Shown here: positions 1 to 8,651 of the stretch, one piece after another | Layout of the letters: each line of letters opens with the position of its first letter | How positions within the stretch are numbered: position 1 is the stretch's first letter | Source of the DNA: Bog-950 sp046329495 | Lineage (GTDB): Bacteria > Bacteroidota > Bacteroidia > Chitinophagales > LD1 | Assembly: GCA_046329495.1 (NCBI GenBank) | Contig: JAXLUO010000007.1 | Location: 1-64,000 of the forward strand | Direction: 5' to 3' | Length of the DNA stretch: 64,000 bases | The notes under the pieces: model-generated | The model's database searches: none | Seen by the model: the letters and a program-made list of their open reading frames with translations, nothing else | Told to the model about the DNA's origin: nothing | Translations under genes and position numbers: made by a program

Positions 1-1
1 G

Positions 2-694
2 CAACCCGGAAACACAGACTGGAACTATACCATTTCGAGTAATTCCGGTGAGATTGCACATGGTGTGCTGAGTAACGGGGTACCTGTAGCACTTAGTTTA
101 GAGCCAGATGTATATACAGTTATGCTTAGCGATGCTGATGCATATACCGTTATAAAAAATATACTGATTGGTGGCGTTGCACCCGCAGAGGCTTCTATAT
201 CGGCAAGCATGCAAACAGCCGAGGAAGGGCAGGAGATTGTGTTTGCGGGCCCGGTTGATGCGCAGATATGCAACTGGGATTTTGGCGACGGCATAATGGA
301 GGTTGCGCCTGTTGTTACACATACCTATTCAGTAGAGGGTATTTATGATGTACAACTAAGTGTTACCTCGGTAGGTAATTGCACTGCATCTGCAACCTTG
401 CCAGTAATTATCACCGCCGGAAAAACCACCGCCATTTCTGAAAACGATTTGAGCACTATCAACATTTACTCGGTAGGTAATGAGGTGACCGTAAATTTCG
501 GAGAGTTGAAGGATATAAATGCCCGCATCCAATTTTATAACCTGTTAGGGCAACGAATAGGCGAAGAGAGCATAACACGCGCAACCATATTCAAGAAGAG
601 AATACCACTTGCTATAGATGGCTATGTGGTGATACAGATAAAGAATAACGGTAACGTGCTTACAGAAAAACTATTCCTAAACAACAACGGTTAA
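2..694 (+). CDS. T9SS-sorted PKD-domain surface protein, C-terminal part (5' end outside window)
   Basis: The reading frame is open from base 2, so the gene starts before the window and only its last ~230 residues are seen. A PKD domain is visible around bases 210-410: the motif NWDFGDG is followed by VTHTYSVEGIYDVQLSV, the usual PKD core. The last ~75 residues (NIYSVGNEVTVNF, IQFYNLLGQRI, GYVVIQIKNNG, ending LTEKLFLNNNG) have the pattern of a type IX secretion system type A sorting domain, which targets proteins across the outer membrane of gliding Bacteroidota. It is probably a secreted adhesin or enzyme whose functional domain lies upstream. The small gene at 705 follows after 10 bp and may be co-transcribed. 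Family assignment is good; the specific function is unknown. Confidence 0.8.
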   Translation, partial: QPGNTDWNYTISSNSGEIAHGVLSNGVPVALSLEPDVYTVMLSDADAYTVIKNILIGGVAPAEASISASMQTAEEGQEIVFAGPVDAQICNWDFGDGIMEVAPVVTHTYSVEGIYDVQLSVTSVGNCTASATLPVIITAGKTTAISENDLSTINIYSVGNEVTVNFGELKDINARIQFYNLLGQRIGEESITRATIFKKRIPLAIDGYVVIQIKNNGNVLTEKLFLNNNG

Positions 695-704
695 TCCAAT
701 TCGC

Positions 705-905
705 ATGAATAAATATTTCAGCGTATTTGCGCTTCTGTTCTTAATGCTTGCACTCCATTTAGATGTGCATGCACAACCAAATCCTCCCAGCCCTCCGGGA
801 AGTACTACGAGTGTGCCTTTAGACCCTGCCTCAGCAATATTGCTTGCAGGAGCAGCGGCTATAAAATGGATGAAGGACAGGAGCACTACTGCGCAAGAAG
901 ATTAA
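705..905 (+). CDS. Small secreted protein with PID-CTERM-like tail
   Basis: A 66-residue protein starts at ATG 705, 10 bp after the T9SS gene. Residues 1-23 form a clear signal peptide (hydrophobic FALLFLMLALHL ending VHAQ). After a Pro-rich linker (PNPPSPPG) comes PLDPASAILLAGAAAIKWMKDR: a P-[IL]-D start, a short hydrophobic stretch and a basic end. This resembles the PID-CTERM sorting tails of tiny Bacteroidota proteins, which are usually PIDGG-like, but here DPAS replaces DGG. The mature protein would be little more than linker plus tail. Its stop codon overlaps that of the convergent trhA gene. The antisense frame through it is a shadow. Existence of the gene is likely; the sorting assignment is an inference. 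Confidence 0.6.
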   Translation: MNKYFSVFALLFLMLALHLDVHAQPNPPSPPGSTTSVPLDPASAILLAGAAAIKWMKDRSTTAQED

Positions 906-1549
906 GCAGGTTTAACTGCACCGGTACCAATAAAAATGGCTACGTAATGCATAACTGTGCCTGCTAACACAAAGCAATGCCAGATGGCATGATGGTATTG
1001 CAGCTTTTTCCAGCGGTAGAAGATGGTGCCGAAGGTGTAGCTTAGGCCACCGCCTACCAGCCAAAACCAAACCGGCCCGGGTATATTTTGCAATAGTGGC
1101 TTAATGATAAAAACGGCCATCCAGCCCATCGCCAAATAAAGAATAAGCGAAAGTTTATCGTATCGTCCGGTAAGGAAAAGCTTTTTTACTACGCCCAGTG
1201 CTACCAATCCCCACATGATGCTAAGGAAAAGAGTGGATGTGGCCGAATCGGTGTAACGGTAAACGATTGGCGTATAAGAGCCTGCAATTAAAAGAAAGAT
1301 GCTGATGTGATCCCAAATGCGCAGGGTGCGTTTGGTTGTTTCGTTACGTGCGGCATGGTATAGTGTACTGCTGAGATAAACCATCAGCATACCAAAACTA
1401 AAAACGGATACTGCCCAAGTTCCGGCGGCATTGCCTTTGGCGGAAAGTAAAATAAGGAAGGGGGTGGCAATCATGCAAAATACAATCCCCAGACCGTGGG
1501 TAATGGTATTAGCTATTTCCTCAGGTACACTTTGTTTACGGTCGCTCAT
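902..1549 (-). CDS. trhA: Hemolysin III / TrhA family membrane protein (PAQR superfamily)
   Basis: This 215-residue protein has seven predicted membrane segments and the family's conserved sites: the N-terminal EEIANTITHGLG, the SSTLYHA motif on the second segment, WDHISIFLLIAGSYTP, and the C-terminal HAIWHCFVLAGTVMHY with paired histidines. The histidines and an acidic residue are the presumed metal site of the PAQR superfamily. Family members have been described as hemolysin III and as regulators of membrane energetics; the precise role is unsettled. The length matches the family (about 200-220). Its stop overlaps the convergent small gene by 4 bp and its start lies 27 bp from the next gene's stop (metF, same strand), so the two could share a transcript. 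Confidence 0.85.
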   Translation of the reverse strand: MSDRKQSVPEEIANTITHGLGIVFCMIATPFLILLSAKGNAAGTWAVSVFSFGMLMVYLSSTLYHAARNETTKRTLRIWDHISIFLLIAGSYTPIVYRYTDSATSTLFLSIMWGLVALGVVKKLFLTGRYDKLSLILYLAMGWMAVFIIKPLLQNIPGPVWFWLVGGGLSYTFGTIFYRWKKLQYHHAIWHCFVLAGTVMHYVAIFIGTGAVKPA

Positions 1550-1571
1550 ATAGGTGTGAACGATTCAAAAA

Positions 1572-2522
1572 TTAAAAAATTGCGCGGGCTATTTCAATCG
1601 TTGCTTCGCTACGGCTCATAGTGTAGTAGTGCAGGCAAGGCACTTTGGCAGCTTTAAGCTCTTTGCTTTGTGCAATGGCCCATTCAATACCAACCCGTTT
1701 TACGGCTTTGTCATCTTTGCAGGCATAGATGGCTTCCGCTAAATCTTCAGGGATATCGATATGGAAAATTTTAGCCAGGGTATTTAATTGACTTTTTTGT
1801 GCTATAGGTTTAATGCCCGGTATAATTGGCACATTAATGCCTGCTGCACGACACTTATCTACAAATTCAAAGTATTTCTTGTTGTCGAAAAACATTTGCG
1901 TTACGATGTAATCAGCACCGCAATCCACCTTATGCTTCAACCATTTCAGATCGGTGTTTAAGTTGGGGGCTTCAAAATGCTTTTCAGGATAACCGGCTAC
2001 ACCAATGCAAAAGTTTGTTTTTAGTTCATTCTCTGTTTCCTCATGTAAAAAGCGTCCTTTATTCATTAACGACACTTGCGATACAAGTTCAGAGGCATAT
2101 TTATGTCCGGACTTCGGTGCACTGGACTTTGGATTTTTATCACCATCGCCCTGTAATAACAGCACGTTGTTTATGCCCAGGTAGTACAAGGTAAAGAGGG
2201 CATCTTCCGTTTCTTCGGGTGTAAAACCGCCGCAAACCAGGTGTGGCACCGTATCAACGTTAAAGCGGCCCTTTATAGCGGCGCAAATGCCCACGGTTCC
2301 GGGGCGGCGGCGCAGGGGAACTTCTTCCATTAATCCATCAGGACGCTTTTTGTATATGATTTCTTCGCGATGATAGGTTACATCAATAAAAGGCGGTTTA
2401 AACTCCATAAGGGGTTCAATCACCTTTAACAAGTCATCGATGGTTTTGCCTTTTTGCGGGGGTAATACTTCGATACTAAACAAAGTATCGGTGGCGTTAT
2501 TTAAGTGTTCTGTAACCTTCAT
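1572..2522 (-). CDS. metF: 5,10-methylenetetrahydrofolate reductase
   Basis: MetF is a flavoprotein TIM barrel that reduces 5,10-methylene-THF to 5-methyl-THF, the methyl donor used by MetH. The 316-residue protein shows family landmarks: FSIEVLPPQKG near residue 16 with the conserved active-site glutamate, FIDVTYHREE, a LQGDGD segment near residue 124 in the FAD region, QMFFDNKKYFEFV, and NVPIIPGIKPI. The length is normal. A perfect Bacteroidota -7 element (TACATTTG, minus strand, 2538-2531) ends only 8 nt before the ATG, which implies a nearly leaderless mRNA. Unlike metH 2.4 kb away, no SAM riboswitch precedes it. Confidence 0.95.
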   Translation of the reverse strand: MKVTEHLNNATDTLFSIEVLPPQKGKTIDDLLKVIEPLMEFKPPFIDVTYHREEIIYKKRPDGLMEEVPLRRRPGTVGICAAIKGRFNVDTVPHLVCGGFTPEETEDALFTLYYLGINNVLLLQGDGDKNPKSSAPKSGHKYASELVSQVSLMNKGRFLHEETENELKTNFCIGVAGYPEKHFEAPNLNTDLKWLKHKVDCGADYIVTQMFFDNKKYFEFVDKCRAAGINVPIIPGIKPIAQKSQLNTLAKIFHIDIPEDLAEAIYACKDDKAVKRVGIEWAIAQSKELKAAKVPCLHYYTMSRSEATIEIARAIF

Positions 2523-2530
2523 TTGGGTGG

Positions 2531-2538
2531 CAAATGTA
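2531..2538 (-). promoter_or_regulatory. -7 promoter element of metF
   Basis: TACATTTG on the minus strand matches TAnnTTTG, the -7 box of the Bacteroidota primary sigma factor. It lies 8 nt upstream of the metF ATG, so the predicted transcript leader is only a few nucleotides. No convincing -33 TTTG was found at the usual spacing. Confidence 0.5.
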
Positions 2539-2595
2539 AGCGCCTGCGATTATAAAACGTTAAAATGAGCACATTTTTCATCAAAAACAGCGGTT

Positions 2596-3267
2596 ATGAA
2601 AAAGTATATGATCATCCCACTGCTACTGATAGCAGTAAGCATAACGGCCCAGCCTAAACTTTATATCGGCCTTCGCGGCGGGGCAGGGGTTTTATTGGGG
2701 GCCAATCAACTAAAACAATTTTCTACCAGCGATGGCACACGCGATATTGTAACCCATAGCAATAACTGGGCACTAAACCCTAAAATTGATGTTTTACTGG
2801 GGTTAGGTCGTTTTCATTTGGGCTACCGGTTTATGTATACCTACAGTAAAAATGTAAGTAATACTACCGGAAATTATACGCCGGTTGATAACGGAGGTGC
2901 CATAGATAACCCCCGGTTAACCACCTATTTTAATGGCACCCGCATGAATATGTTTGCACATTATGGTGTGCTGGAATTTTCGATCATCAATTCGAAAGTA
3001 TTTGCCTTAACGCCGGGCATTGCCCTGGGTGGTTATACCGGATATATTAAGGACGATGCAGGTAATAAGGTGAAGTTCAATCAAGTATCGCGCATGCGTA
3101 TTACTGCCGGTACCGAGCTGAACTTTGAGATAAAATTCAATCACGGGTCTTTCATCTTCGGGCCTAACTATTACCTGTTTGCCCGACAGGATAAAGCTAC
3201 TGCCGACTGGAAACAATTTAACCACCTGATAGGTGCCGATTTGGGCTTGCGTTTCAGCCTATTCTAA
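2596..3267 (+). CDS. Outer-membrane beta-barrel-like protein, unknown function
   Basis: A 223-residue protein with a signal peptide (MKKYMIIPLLLIAVSITAQ). The rest alternates hydrophobic and polar residues, is rich in Gly and aromatics, and ends in a terminal strand with a C-terminal aromatic (LGLRFSLF), as expected for an outer-membrane barrel. It resembles the next gene (3451) in size, layout and local patterns (a TPGIALGGYTGYIKD-type segment in both), so the two look like diverged tandem paralogues. No specific family was recognised. The start is the ATG directly before the signal peptide. Confidence 0.7.
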   Translation: MKKYMIIPLLLIAVSITAQPKLYIGLRGGAGVLLGANQLKQFSTSDGTRDIVTHSNNWALNPKIDVLLGLGRFHLGYRFMYTYSKNVSNTTGNYTPVDNGGAIDNPRLTTYFNGTRMNMFAHYGVLEFSIINSKVFALTPGIALGGYTGYIKDDAGNKVKFNQVSRMRITAGTELNFEIKFNHGSFIFGPNYYLFARQDKATADWKQFNHLIGADLGLRFSLF

Positions 3268-3288
3268 CGGCTGGCCGCAGGCATTTTT

Positions 3289-3331
3289 AAGCCGTTAGCC
3301 CTTACATTGGTAAGCGGTTAACGGCTTTTTT
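3289..3331 (+). terminator. Rho-independent terminator
   Basis: AAGCCGTTA (3289-3297) pairs with TAACGGCTT (3319-3327), with an inner CTTAC/GTAAG hairpin, followed by a T-run to 3331. A third copy of the arm, CTAACGGCT at 3264-3272, overlaps the stop codon of the preceding gene and could pair with the first arm instead. Confidence 0.75.
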
Positions 3332-3389
3332 ATGTGTTTCCGGATTTTCAAAATTCTTACTAATTGCCTTTAGCAAGTTACCGATTCCC

Positions 3390-3397
3390 TAACTTTG
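3390..3397 (+). promoter_or_regulatory. -7 promoter element upstream of the second barrel gene
   Basis: TAACTTTG is a perfect TAnnTTTG, with a TTG at 3364-3366 at roughly -33 spacing. The predicted start site near 3404 gives a leader of about 47 nt before the ATG at 3451. Confidence 0.5.
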
Positions 3398-3450
3398 GTT
3401 TTAAAATGGCCTGGTATTTGTAACCCGGTAATTTGTAAACCTAAACTGCT

Positions 3451-4149
3451 ATGAAAAAGGCATTGTTGCTAACCTTTTCGCTGCTGCTGATGGTGGCAGC
3501 ATTTTCGTATAACCGCTATGAGTTCCTGCTTGGCATAGGTTCCGGTGGCGGAGCCGCTTTTTATAACTATCGCTTATATCAGCAGAGCTATGCCTATAAC
3601 GGAGGAACCATTACCACCAATGCTACTGAAAAAAGCATTGGAGCCAATATACCGGCACATGCCGAAGTGCTGTTTGGTGTTAAGGGCTTCCGTATGGGTT
3701 ACCAATTCGATTTTAAGCATGGTATCTACAGTAAGTTTCAACGCGATTTGGATGATAATTCTATAGCACCGGATTTTGATACAACCTTCAATACACGTCG
3801 TAACCTTTTCGGGCATTACTTCTTAATGGAATATGCTATTCCTATTGGCGCTAAGGGCGGTTGCCTGATTGCTGCTACTCCATTTTTTGGTGTGGGTGGT
3901 TACCGCGGATTTGTAAAAGATCTTACTACCGGTAACGAAACGAAGTATAAGGACATTCTGAAGAACCGCGTAACCATCAAGGCAGGTTTAAATTTCGAGT
4001 TCACGGTTCGCCGTTTTTGCTTTGTAGTAGGCCCGGCTTATAACTACTATAATGTTAAACCCAAGGCAACTACCAACAACAAAGGTGCTTTTCATGCAGT
4101 AAGCCTTGACTTCTCCTTCCGCTTAAACCTGGTTAAACCGCGCTATTAA
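3451..4149 (+). CDS. Outer-membrane beta-barrel-like protein, paralogue of the 2596 gene
   Basis: A 232-residue secreted protein with a signal peptide (MKKALLLTFSLLLMVAAFS). As in the preceding gene, the mature part is Gly- and aromatic-rich with alternating strands and a segment ATPFFGVGGYRGFVKD that matches TPGIALGGYTGYIKD of its neighbour. It ends VSLDFSFRLNLVKPRY, which looks like a terminal barrel strand. It has its own promoter and lies behind a terminator, so it is probably expressed separately. No function can be assigned. Confidence 0.7.
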   Translation: MKKALLLTFSLLLMVAAFSYNRYEFLLGIGSGGGAAFYNYRLYQQSYAYNGGTITTNATEKSIGANIPAHAEVLFGVKGFRMGYQFDFKHGIYSKFQRDLDDNSIAPDFDTTFNTRRNLFGHYFLMEYAIPIGAKGGCLIAATPFFGVGGYRGFVKDLTTGNETKYKDILKNRVTIKAGLNFEFTVRRFCFVVGPAYNYYNVKPKATTNNKGAFHAVSLDFSFRLNLVKPRY

Positions 4150-4167
4150 AAGTATGTTTATTTAGTA

Positions 4168-4175
4168 TATCTTTG
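4168..4175 (+). promoter_or_regulatory. -7 promoter element of the lipoprotein gene at 4198
   Basis: TATCTTTG matches TAnnTTTG perfectly and lies 22 nt before the ATG, in an AT-rich gap of 48 bp after the upstream gene. Confidence 0.5.
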
Positions 4176-4197
4176 AGTAGAACCAACGCTATACTAA

Positions 4198-4734
4198 ATG
4201 AAAACGCTGTTTTATATAACCGGCTTGCTGTTCCTGTTAACTATTGTTGCCTGTAAAAAGCAATCCTCTGCCGATCCGCATATTGAATTTGATATGGATG
4301 GAACGCACTATTCTTATCCATTAAGCCAGGGACAATTACAGGTTGTTAATGGCACATCCAAAGTATTGCTGTTTTCAAGCGGCGTTAACTTCAGTTTGAA
4401 TGCAGCGGAGATAGCTTTATACGACGAGCAAAGCCCGCTCAATTCTGATCTGCTGTCAACTGGTAGCTATCATTGTTTTTATGCTGACGCAGCTTGTCAG
4501 GACACACTTTCATCAGGTTGCCACGGGTATACCTTTATGGTTATGTCGGCTCAAGGCGTTTGGACGCAGTATGGTAGTGATTCAACGACTACGTTAAATG
4601 TTACTTCCTGCGCAGGCAATCCGCCGGTGATTAGTGCTACGTTTACTGCCCTTATAGGAGATCCTAATGGAGGACAGCTACATAGTGTAACCAACGGCAA
4701 GCTGGTTAACGCCACTTACATAAAGGTTCCGTAA
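4198..4734 (+). CDS. Putative lipoprotein, unknown function
   Basis: A 178-residue protein with a lipoprotein signal peptide: a hydrophobic stretch LLFLLTIVAC with Cys near residue 19, followed by KKQSS. The mature part has paired cysteines (ADAACQDTLSSGCHGY) and ends with a short beta-rich segment (GKLVNATYIKV). The layout resembles small lipoproteins of unknown function that are common in Bacteroidota. Its own -7 box lies just upstream. The next transcript, with the SAM riboswitch, begins about 30 bp after its stop. Confidence 0.65.
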   Translation: MKTLFYITGLLFLLTIVACKKQSSADPHIEFDMDGTHYSYPLSQGQLQVVNGTSKVLLFSSGVNFSLNAAEIALYDEQSPLNSDLLSTGSYHCFYADAACQDTLSSGCHGYTFMVMSAQGVWTQYGSDSTTTLNVTSCAGNPPVISATFTALIGDPNGGQLHSVTNGKLVNATYIKVP

Positions 4735-4748
4735 TTCAGCTCTTTTAC

Positions 4749-4756
4749 TATATTTG
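4749..4756 (+). promoter_or_regulatory. -7 promoter element for the riboswitch-metH transcript
   Basis: TATATTTG is a perfect TAnnTTTG followed by a C-rich start (CCCCGC). The expected transcription start is about 4762, roughly 15 nt before the riboswitch P1 stem. Confidence 0.6.
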
Positions 4757-4776
4757 CCCCGCTCTTTGATGAATTA

Positions 4777-4891
4777 CTTATCCAGAAAGACCGAGGGACA
4801 GGCCCGCTGACGTCTTGACAACCCTTTGGAAACCACGGTTTCCTGAGAAGGTGCCAAATCCTGCTCCGGCTAATAGTCGGGGATAGATAAG
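4777..4891 (+). promoter_or_regulatory. SAM-I (S-box) riboswitch upstream of metH
   Basis: The element has the S-box consensus in order: P1 5' strand CTTATC (4777-4782), the AGAAAGACCGAGGGACAGGC core, a GACAACC-type junction, GAGAAGGTGCCAAATCC (4845-4861), and P1 3' strand GATAAG (4886-4891). S-box RNAs bind S-adenosylmethionine and switch methionine genes off when SAM is plentiful. No intrinsic terminator with a U-run is seen between the aptamer and metH, so control may be at translation. CTTCTC (4905-4910) could pair with GAGAAG in the aptamer core, and the strong ribosome site at 4955-4962 could be the controlled target. Those two points are inference; the aptamer call is firm. Confidence 0.93.
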
Positions 4892-4969
4892 CAGAAGTTA
4901 TATTCTTCTCTCGCTTGTTTCTCGGTAAGTTTTCGCAAAGTGCTTAATACCTTTAAAGGAGGAGCGATT

Positions 4970-7900
4970 ATGAGCATTAAGCAACAACTGAACGATTTAG
5001 CAGCAAAACGAATTTTGGTAATTGATGGTGCTATGGGCACCATGATACAACGCTACAAGTTGAGCGAGGATGATTTTCGCGGTAGTGATTTTAAAGACCA
5101 CAGTCACGACCTGCGCGGAAACAACGATCTGCTGAATATTACCCGCCCCGATATTATTGAGGCCATCCACTTAGAATACCTGGAGGCAGGGGCTGACATT
5201 ATTGAAACCAACACCTTTAGCGGCACCTGGATTGCCCAGGCCGACTACAAGTTGGAAAAAGAAGCCTACCGCATTAACTATGAAGGTGCTAAACTTGCTA
5301 AACAGGCGGTTAAGGCCTTTCAGCAGAAACACCCCGGTGAGTTGCGTTTTGTAGCAGGTGCATTTGGCCCTACAAACCGTACCGCCTCCATATCGCCTGA
5401 CGTAAATAATCCAGGCTTCCGTGCCATTACCTTTGATGAGTTGGTGAATGCGTACACCGAACAAACACGTGGGCTGATAGATGGTGGCGCTGATATTTTG
5501 TTAGTGGAGACCATCTTTGATACGCTGAATGCTAAAGCTGCTTTGTTTGCCATTAACCAGGTGCAGAAGGAAAAAGGCACTGATCTACCAATCATGATCT
5601 CCGGCACTATTACCGATGCCAGCGGCCGCACCCTTAGCGGACAAACGCCCGAAGCGTTTTATGTTTCTGTTGCACATACCAATCCATTTAGCGTTGGACT
5701 GAACTGTGCTTTAGGTGCAAAAGATATGCGTCCGCACATTGAAGCAATTTCTAAAGCAGCCTTATGTTATGTAAGCGCTTATCCAAACGCCGGCTTACCA
5801 AATGCCTTTGGCGGTTACGACGAAACGCCAGAAATGATGGGTGAAGCGCTGGAGGATTTTATTAAAAGCGGCTTTGTAAATATTATTGGTGGTTGCTGCG
5901 GTACCACCCCCGACCACATAAAGGTGTTTGCACAAGTGGCTAAAAAGTTTGCACCACGTGTAATACCGACACCGGTAAAATTTACCCGCTTAAGCGGTTT
6001 AGAACCGGTGAGCATTACGCCCGAAAGCAACTTTGTAAATATCGGCGAGCGTACCAACGTTACCGGCAGCAAGGTGTTTTTAAAGATGATTAAAGAGGAG
6101 CGCTTTGATGATGCACTAAGCGTTGCCCGCGAACAGGTAGAGAACGGTGCGCAGGTTATTGACATTAACATGGACGAAGGCATGATTGACGGTAAGGAGG
6201 CTATGGTGAAGTTCCTACACCTGGTAGCCAGCGAACCGGATATTGCGCGTGTGCCCGTTATGATCGATTCATCTAAATGGGAAATTATTGAAGAAGGGTT
6301 GAAGTGCCTGCAGGGTAAGGGTATCGTTAACTCCATATCGCTAAAAGGAGGGGAGGAGGAATTTATTCGCCAGGCGCAACTGGTTAAAAATTATGGTGCT
6401 GCAGTTATTGTAATGGCCTTTGATGAAAAGGGCCAGGCCGATAGCTATGAGCGCCGAATAGAAATTTGCGATCGCGCATATCGCATACTCGTGGATCAGG
6501 TTGGCTTTAATCCGGAAGACATCATTTTCGATCCCAATATTTTCCCTGTAGGTACGGGTATGGAAGAGCATCGCCAAAATGCGCTGGACTTTTTCCGTGC
6601 TACGCAATGGATAAAAAATAACCTGCCGCATGCACACGTTAGCGGTGGAGTAAGTAATGTATCGTTCTCGTTCCGTGGTAACAATCCGGTGCGTGAGGCC
6701 ATGCACTCAGCCTTCCTGTATCATGGTATTAAGCATGGTATGGATATGGGTATCGTTAATCCTTCTATGCTTGAGGTGTATGATGATATACCAAAGGATT
6801 TGTTAGAGCATGTAGAAGATGTGTTGCTGGATCGTCGCGAGGATGCGACTGAGCGTTTGCTTGCATTTGCTGAAACGGTTAAGAAGAAGGACAAGAAAGA
6901 AGATACACAGGATTTGGCATGGCGCAATGGCAGTGTTGAAGATCGATTAACGCATGCATTGGTAAAAGGGATAGCCGACTTTGTTGATGTAGATACTGAG
7001 GAGGCGCGTAAAAAGTATGGTCGTCCGTTGCACGTAATCGAAGGTCCGTTAATGGCCGGCATGAATGTGGTAGGCGATTTGTTTGGTAGCGGTAAAATGT
7101 TTTTACCACAGGTGGTAAAGAGCGCACGTGTGATGAAGAAGGCCGTAGCCTATCTGCAGCCGTTTTTGGAAGAGGAGAAAGCTGCCAATGCCGGACAAGC
7201 CTCCAGTGCCGGCAAGATATTATTGGCAACAGTGAAGGGCGACGTGCACGACATCGGCAAGAACATAGTATCGGTAGTGCTGGCCTGTAACAATTACGAG
7301 ATTGTTGACATGGGTGTAATGGTGCCGGCAGATAAAATTCTGGAACGTGCTAAGGCCGAAAAGGCAGATATCATTGGCCTTAGCGGATTAATTACCCCAT
7401 CCTTAGATGAGATGGTGCATGTAGCCGCCGAAATGGAACGCCTTGGTTTTTCGCAGCCATTGCTGATTGGTGGTGCTACCACCTCTAAAATACATACGGC
7501 TGTAAAAATTGCACCTGCCTATAGCGGGCCGGTAGTGCATGTGCTGGATGCATCAAAGAGTGTAGCCGTTTCTTCTGCCCTGTTAAGCAAAGAGCAGCAT
7601 ACAGGCTTTGTGCGGAATTTAGGAAATGAATACAATGAGCTACGCGATGCGCACGCTAAACGCCGGGCAGATGTAGAGTTGATTTCGCTGGAAGAGGCCC
7701 GTGCTAACAAATTGAAAATTGATTGGCAGCGTGAGCAAATTGTAAAACCTGCGAAGTTGGGTGTTACCGTGTTTGATGATTACTCAATCGAGGAATTGGC
7801 AAAATATATTGACTGGAGTCCGTTCTTCAGCACCTGGGAGATGAGCGGTGTTTATCCGCGCATTTTCGATAGTCCGAAGTATGGAACCGAAGCGCGCAAA

Positions 7901-8644
7901 GTGTTTGATGAGGCGCAAACGATGTTGAAGCAGATTATCGCAGAAAAATGGCTGACTGCCAAGGCCGTATTTGGTTTGTTTCCCGCTACGTCTTCCAACG
8001 AGGCTATACGTGTTTCAGATGAGGCAGGTAAAGAACTAATAACATTCAATCAGCTACGCCAACAGGCTAAAAAACAAGGACAACCTAATTTGTGTTTAGC
8101 CGATTTTGTTAAACCGGAAACCGAAGGCGGTACCGATTATATTGGTGCATTTGCTGTAACTGCAGGTATTGGTATTGAAAAACAGTTGGAAAAATTCGAG
8201 AAGGATCACGACGATTACCATAGTATCATGTTGAAGGCCTTAGCAGATCGTTTAGCCGAAGCTTTTGCTGAGCGCTTACACGAACGCATCCGTAAGGAGT
8301 TTTGGGCTTATGCTCCAAACGAGAACCTGAGCAACGAAGAACTGGTTTCAGAGAAATACCGCGGCATTCGTCCGGCCCCGGGTTATCCTGCCTGCCCTGA
8401 TCACACAGAGAAGCCGGTGATTTGGCAGTTACTGGATGTAGAAAAGAATACGGGTATTAAACTCACGGAAAGTTTTGCCATGTATCCCGCTGCCAGCGTT
8501 AGTGGTTTTTATTTCGCTAATGCACAGGCTAAATACTTTGGTGTAGGTAAGATTTTAAAAGACCAGGTAGAACATATTGCAAAAGCCAAAGGACTATCCG
8601 TTGCAGAAATGGAACGTTGGTTAAGTCCTTACCTGGGTTATTAG
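4970..8644 (+). CDS. metH: Cobalamin-dependent methionine synthase
   Basis: MetH moves a methyl group from 5-methyl-THF to homocysteine through cobalamin. All four modules are present in 1224 residues, the normal length: homocysteine-binding barrel with zinc cysteines (GLNCALG near 244 and GGCCGTT near 307); pterin-binding barrel (NIGERTNVTGSKVF near 353); helical cap and B12 domain with the cobalt-ligating DVHDIGKN (His near 759) and GLSGLITPSLDEMV; and the AdoMet reactivation domain with RPAPGYPACPDH near 1135. I chose ATG 4970 over the in-frame GTG at 4940 because AAAGGAGG (4955-4962) stands 7 nt before it, an unusually strong ribosome site for this phylum. It is controlled by the SAM-I riboswitch upstream. 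Confidence 0.97.
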   Translation: MSIKQQLNDLAAKRILVIDGAMGTMIQRYKLSEDDFRGSDFKDHSHDLRGNNDLLNITRPDIIEAIHLEYLEAGADIIETNTFSGTWIAQADYKLEKEAYRINYEGAKLAKQAVKAFQQKHPGELRFVAGAFGPTNRTASISPDVNNPGFRAITFDELVNAYTEQTRGLIDGGADILLVETIFDTLNAKAALFAINQVQKEKGTDLPIMISGTITDASGRTLSGQTPEAFYVSVAHTNPFSVGLNCALGAKDMRPHIEAISKAALCYVSAYPNAGLPNAFGGYDETPEMMGEALEDFIKSGFVNIIGGCCGTTPDHIKVFAQVAKKFAPRVIPTPVKFTRLSGLEPVSITPESNFVNIGERTNVTGSKVFLKMIKEERFDDALSVAREQVENGAQVIDINMDEGMIDGKEAMVKFLHLVASEPDIARVPVMIDSSKWEIIEEGLKCLQGKGIVNSISLKGGEEEFIRQAQLVKNYGAAVIVMAFDEKGQADSYERRIEICDRAYRILVDQVGFNPEDIIFDPNIFPVGTGMEEHRQNALDFFRATQWIKNNLPHAHVSGGVSNVSFSFRGNNPVREAMHSAFLYHGIKHGMDMGIVNPSMLEVYDDIPKDLLEHVEDVLLDRREDATERLLAFAETVKKKDKKEDTQDLAWRNGSVEDRLTHALVKGIADFVDVDTEEARKKYGRPLHVIEGPLMAGMNVVGDLFGSGKMFLPQVVKSARVMKKAVAYLQPFLEEEKAANAGQASSAGKILLATVKGDVHDIGKNIVSVVLACNNYEIVDMGVMVPADKILERAKAEKADIIGLSGLITPSLDEMVHVAAEMERLGFSQPLLIGGATTSKIHTAVKIAPAYSGPVVHVLDASKSVAVSSALLSKEQHTGFVRNLGNEYNELRDAHAKRRADVELISLEEARANKLKIDWQREQIVKPAKLGVTVFDDYSIEELAKYIDWSPFFSTWEMSGVYPRIFDSPKYGTEARKVFDEAQTMLKQIIAEKWLTAKAVFGLFPATSSNEAIRVSDEAGKELITFNQLRQQAKKQGQPNLCLADFVKPETEGGTDYIGAFAVTAGIGIEKQLEKFEKDHDDYHSIMLKALADRLAEAFAERLHERIRKEFWAYAPNENLSNEELVSEKYRGIRPAPGYPACPDHTEKPVIWQLLDVEKNTGIKLTESFAMYPAASVSGFYFANAQAKYFGVGKILKDQVEHIAKAKGLSVAEMERWLSPYLGY

Positions 8645-8651
8645 GCACTGC

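Noticed and set aside
5815..6336. 173-aa antisense frame in metH
   Set aside because: Opposite the conserved pterin-binding domain of metH; no domain of its own.
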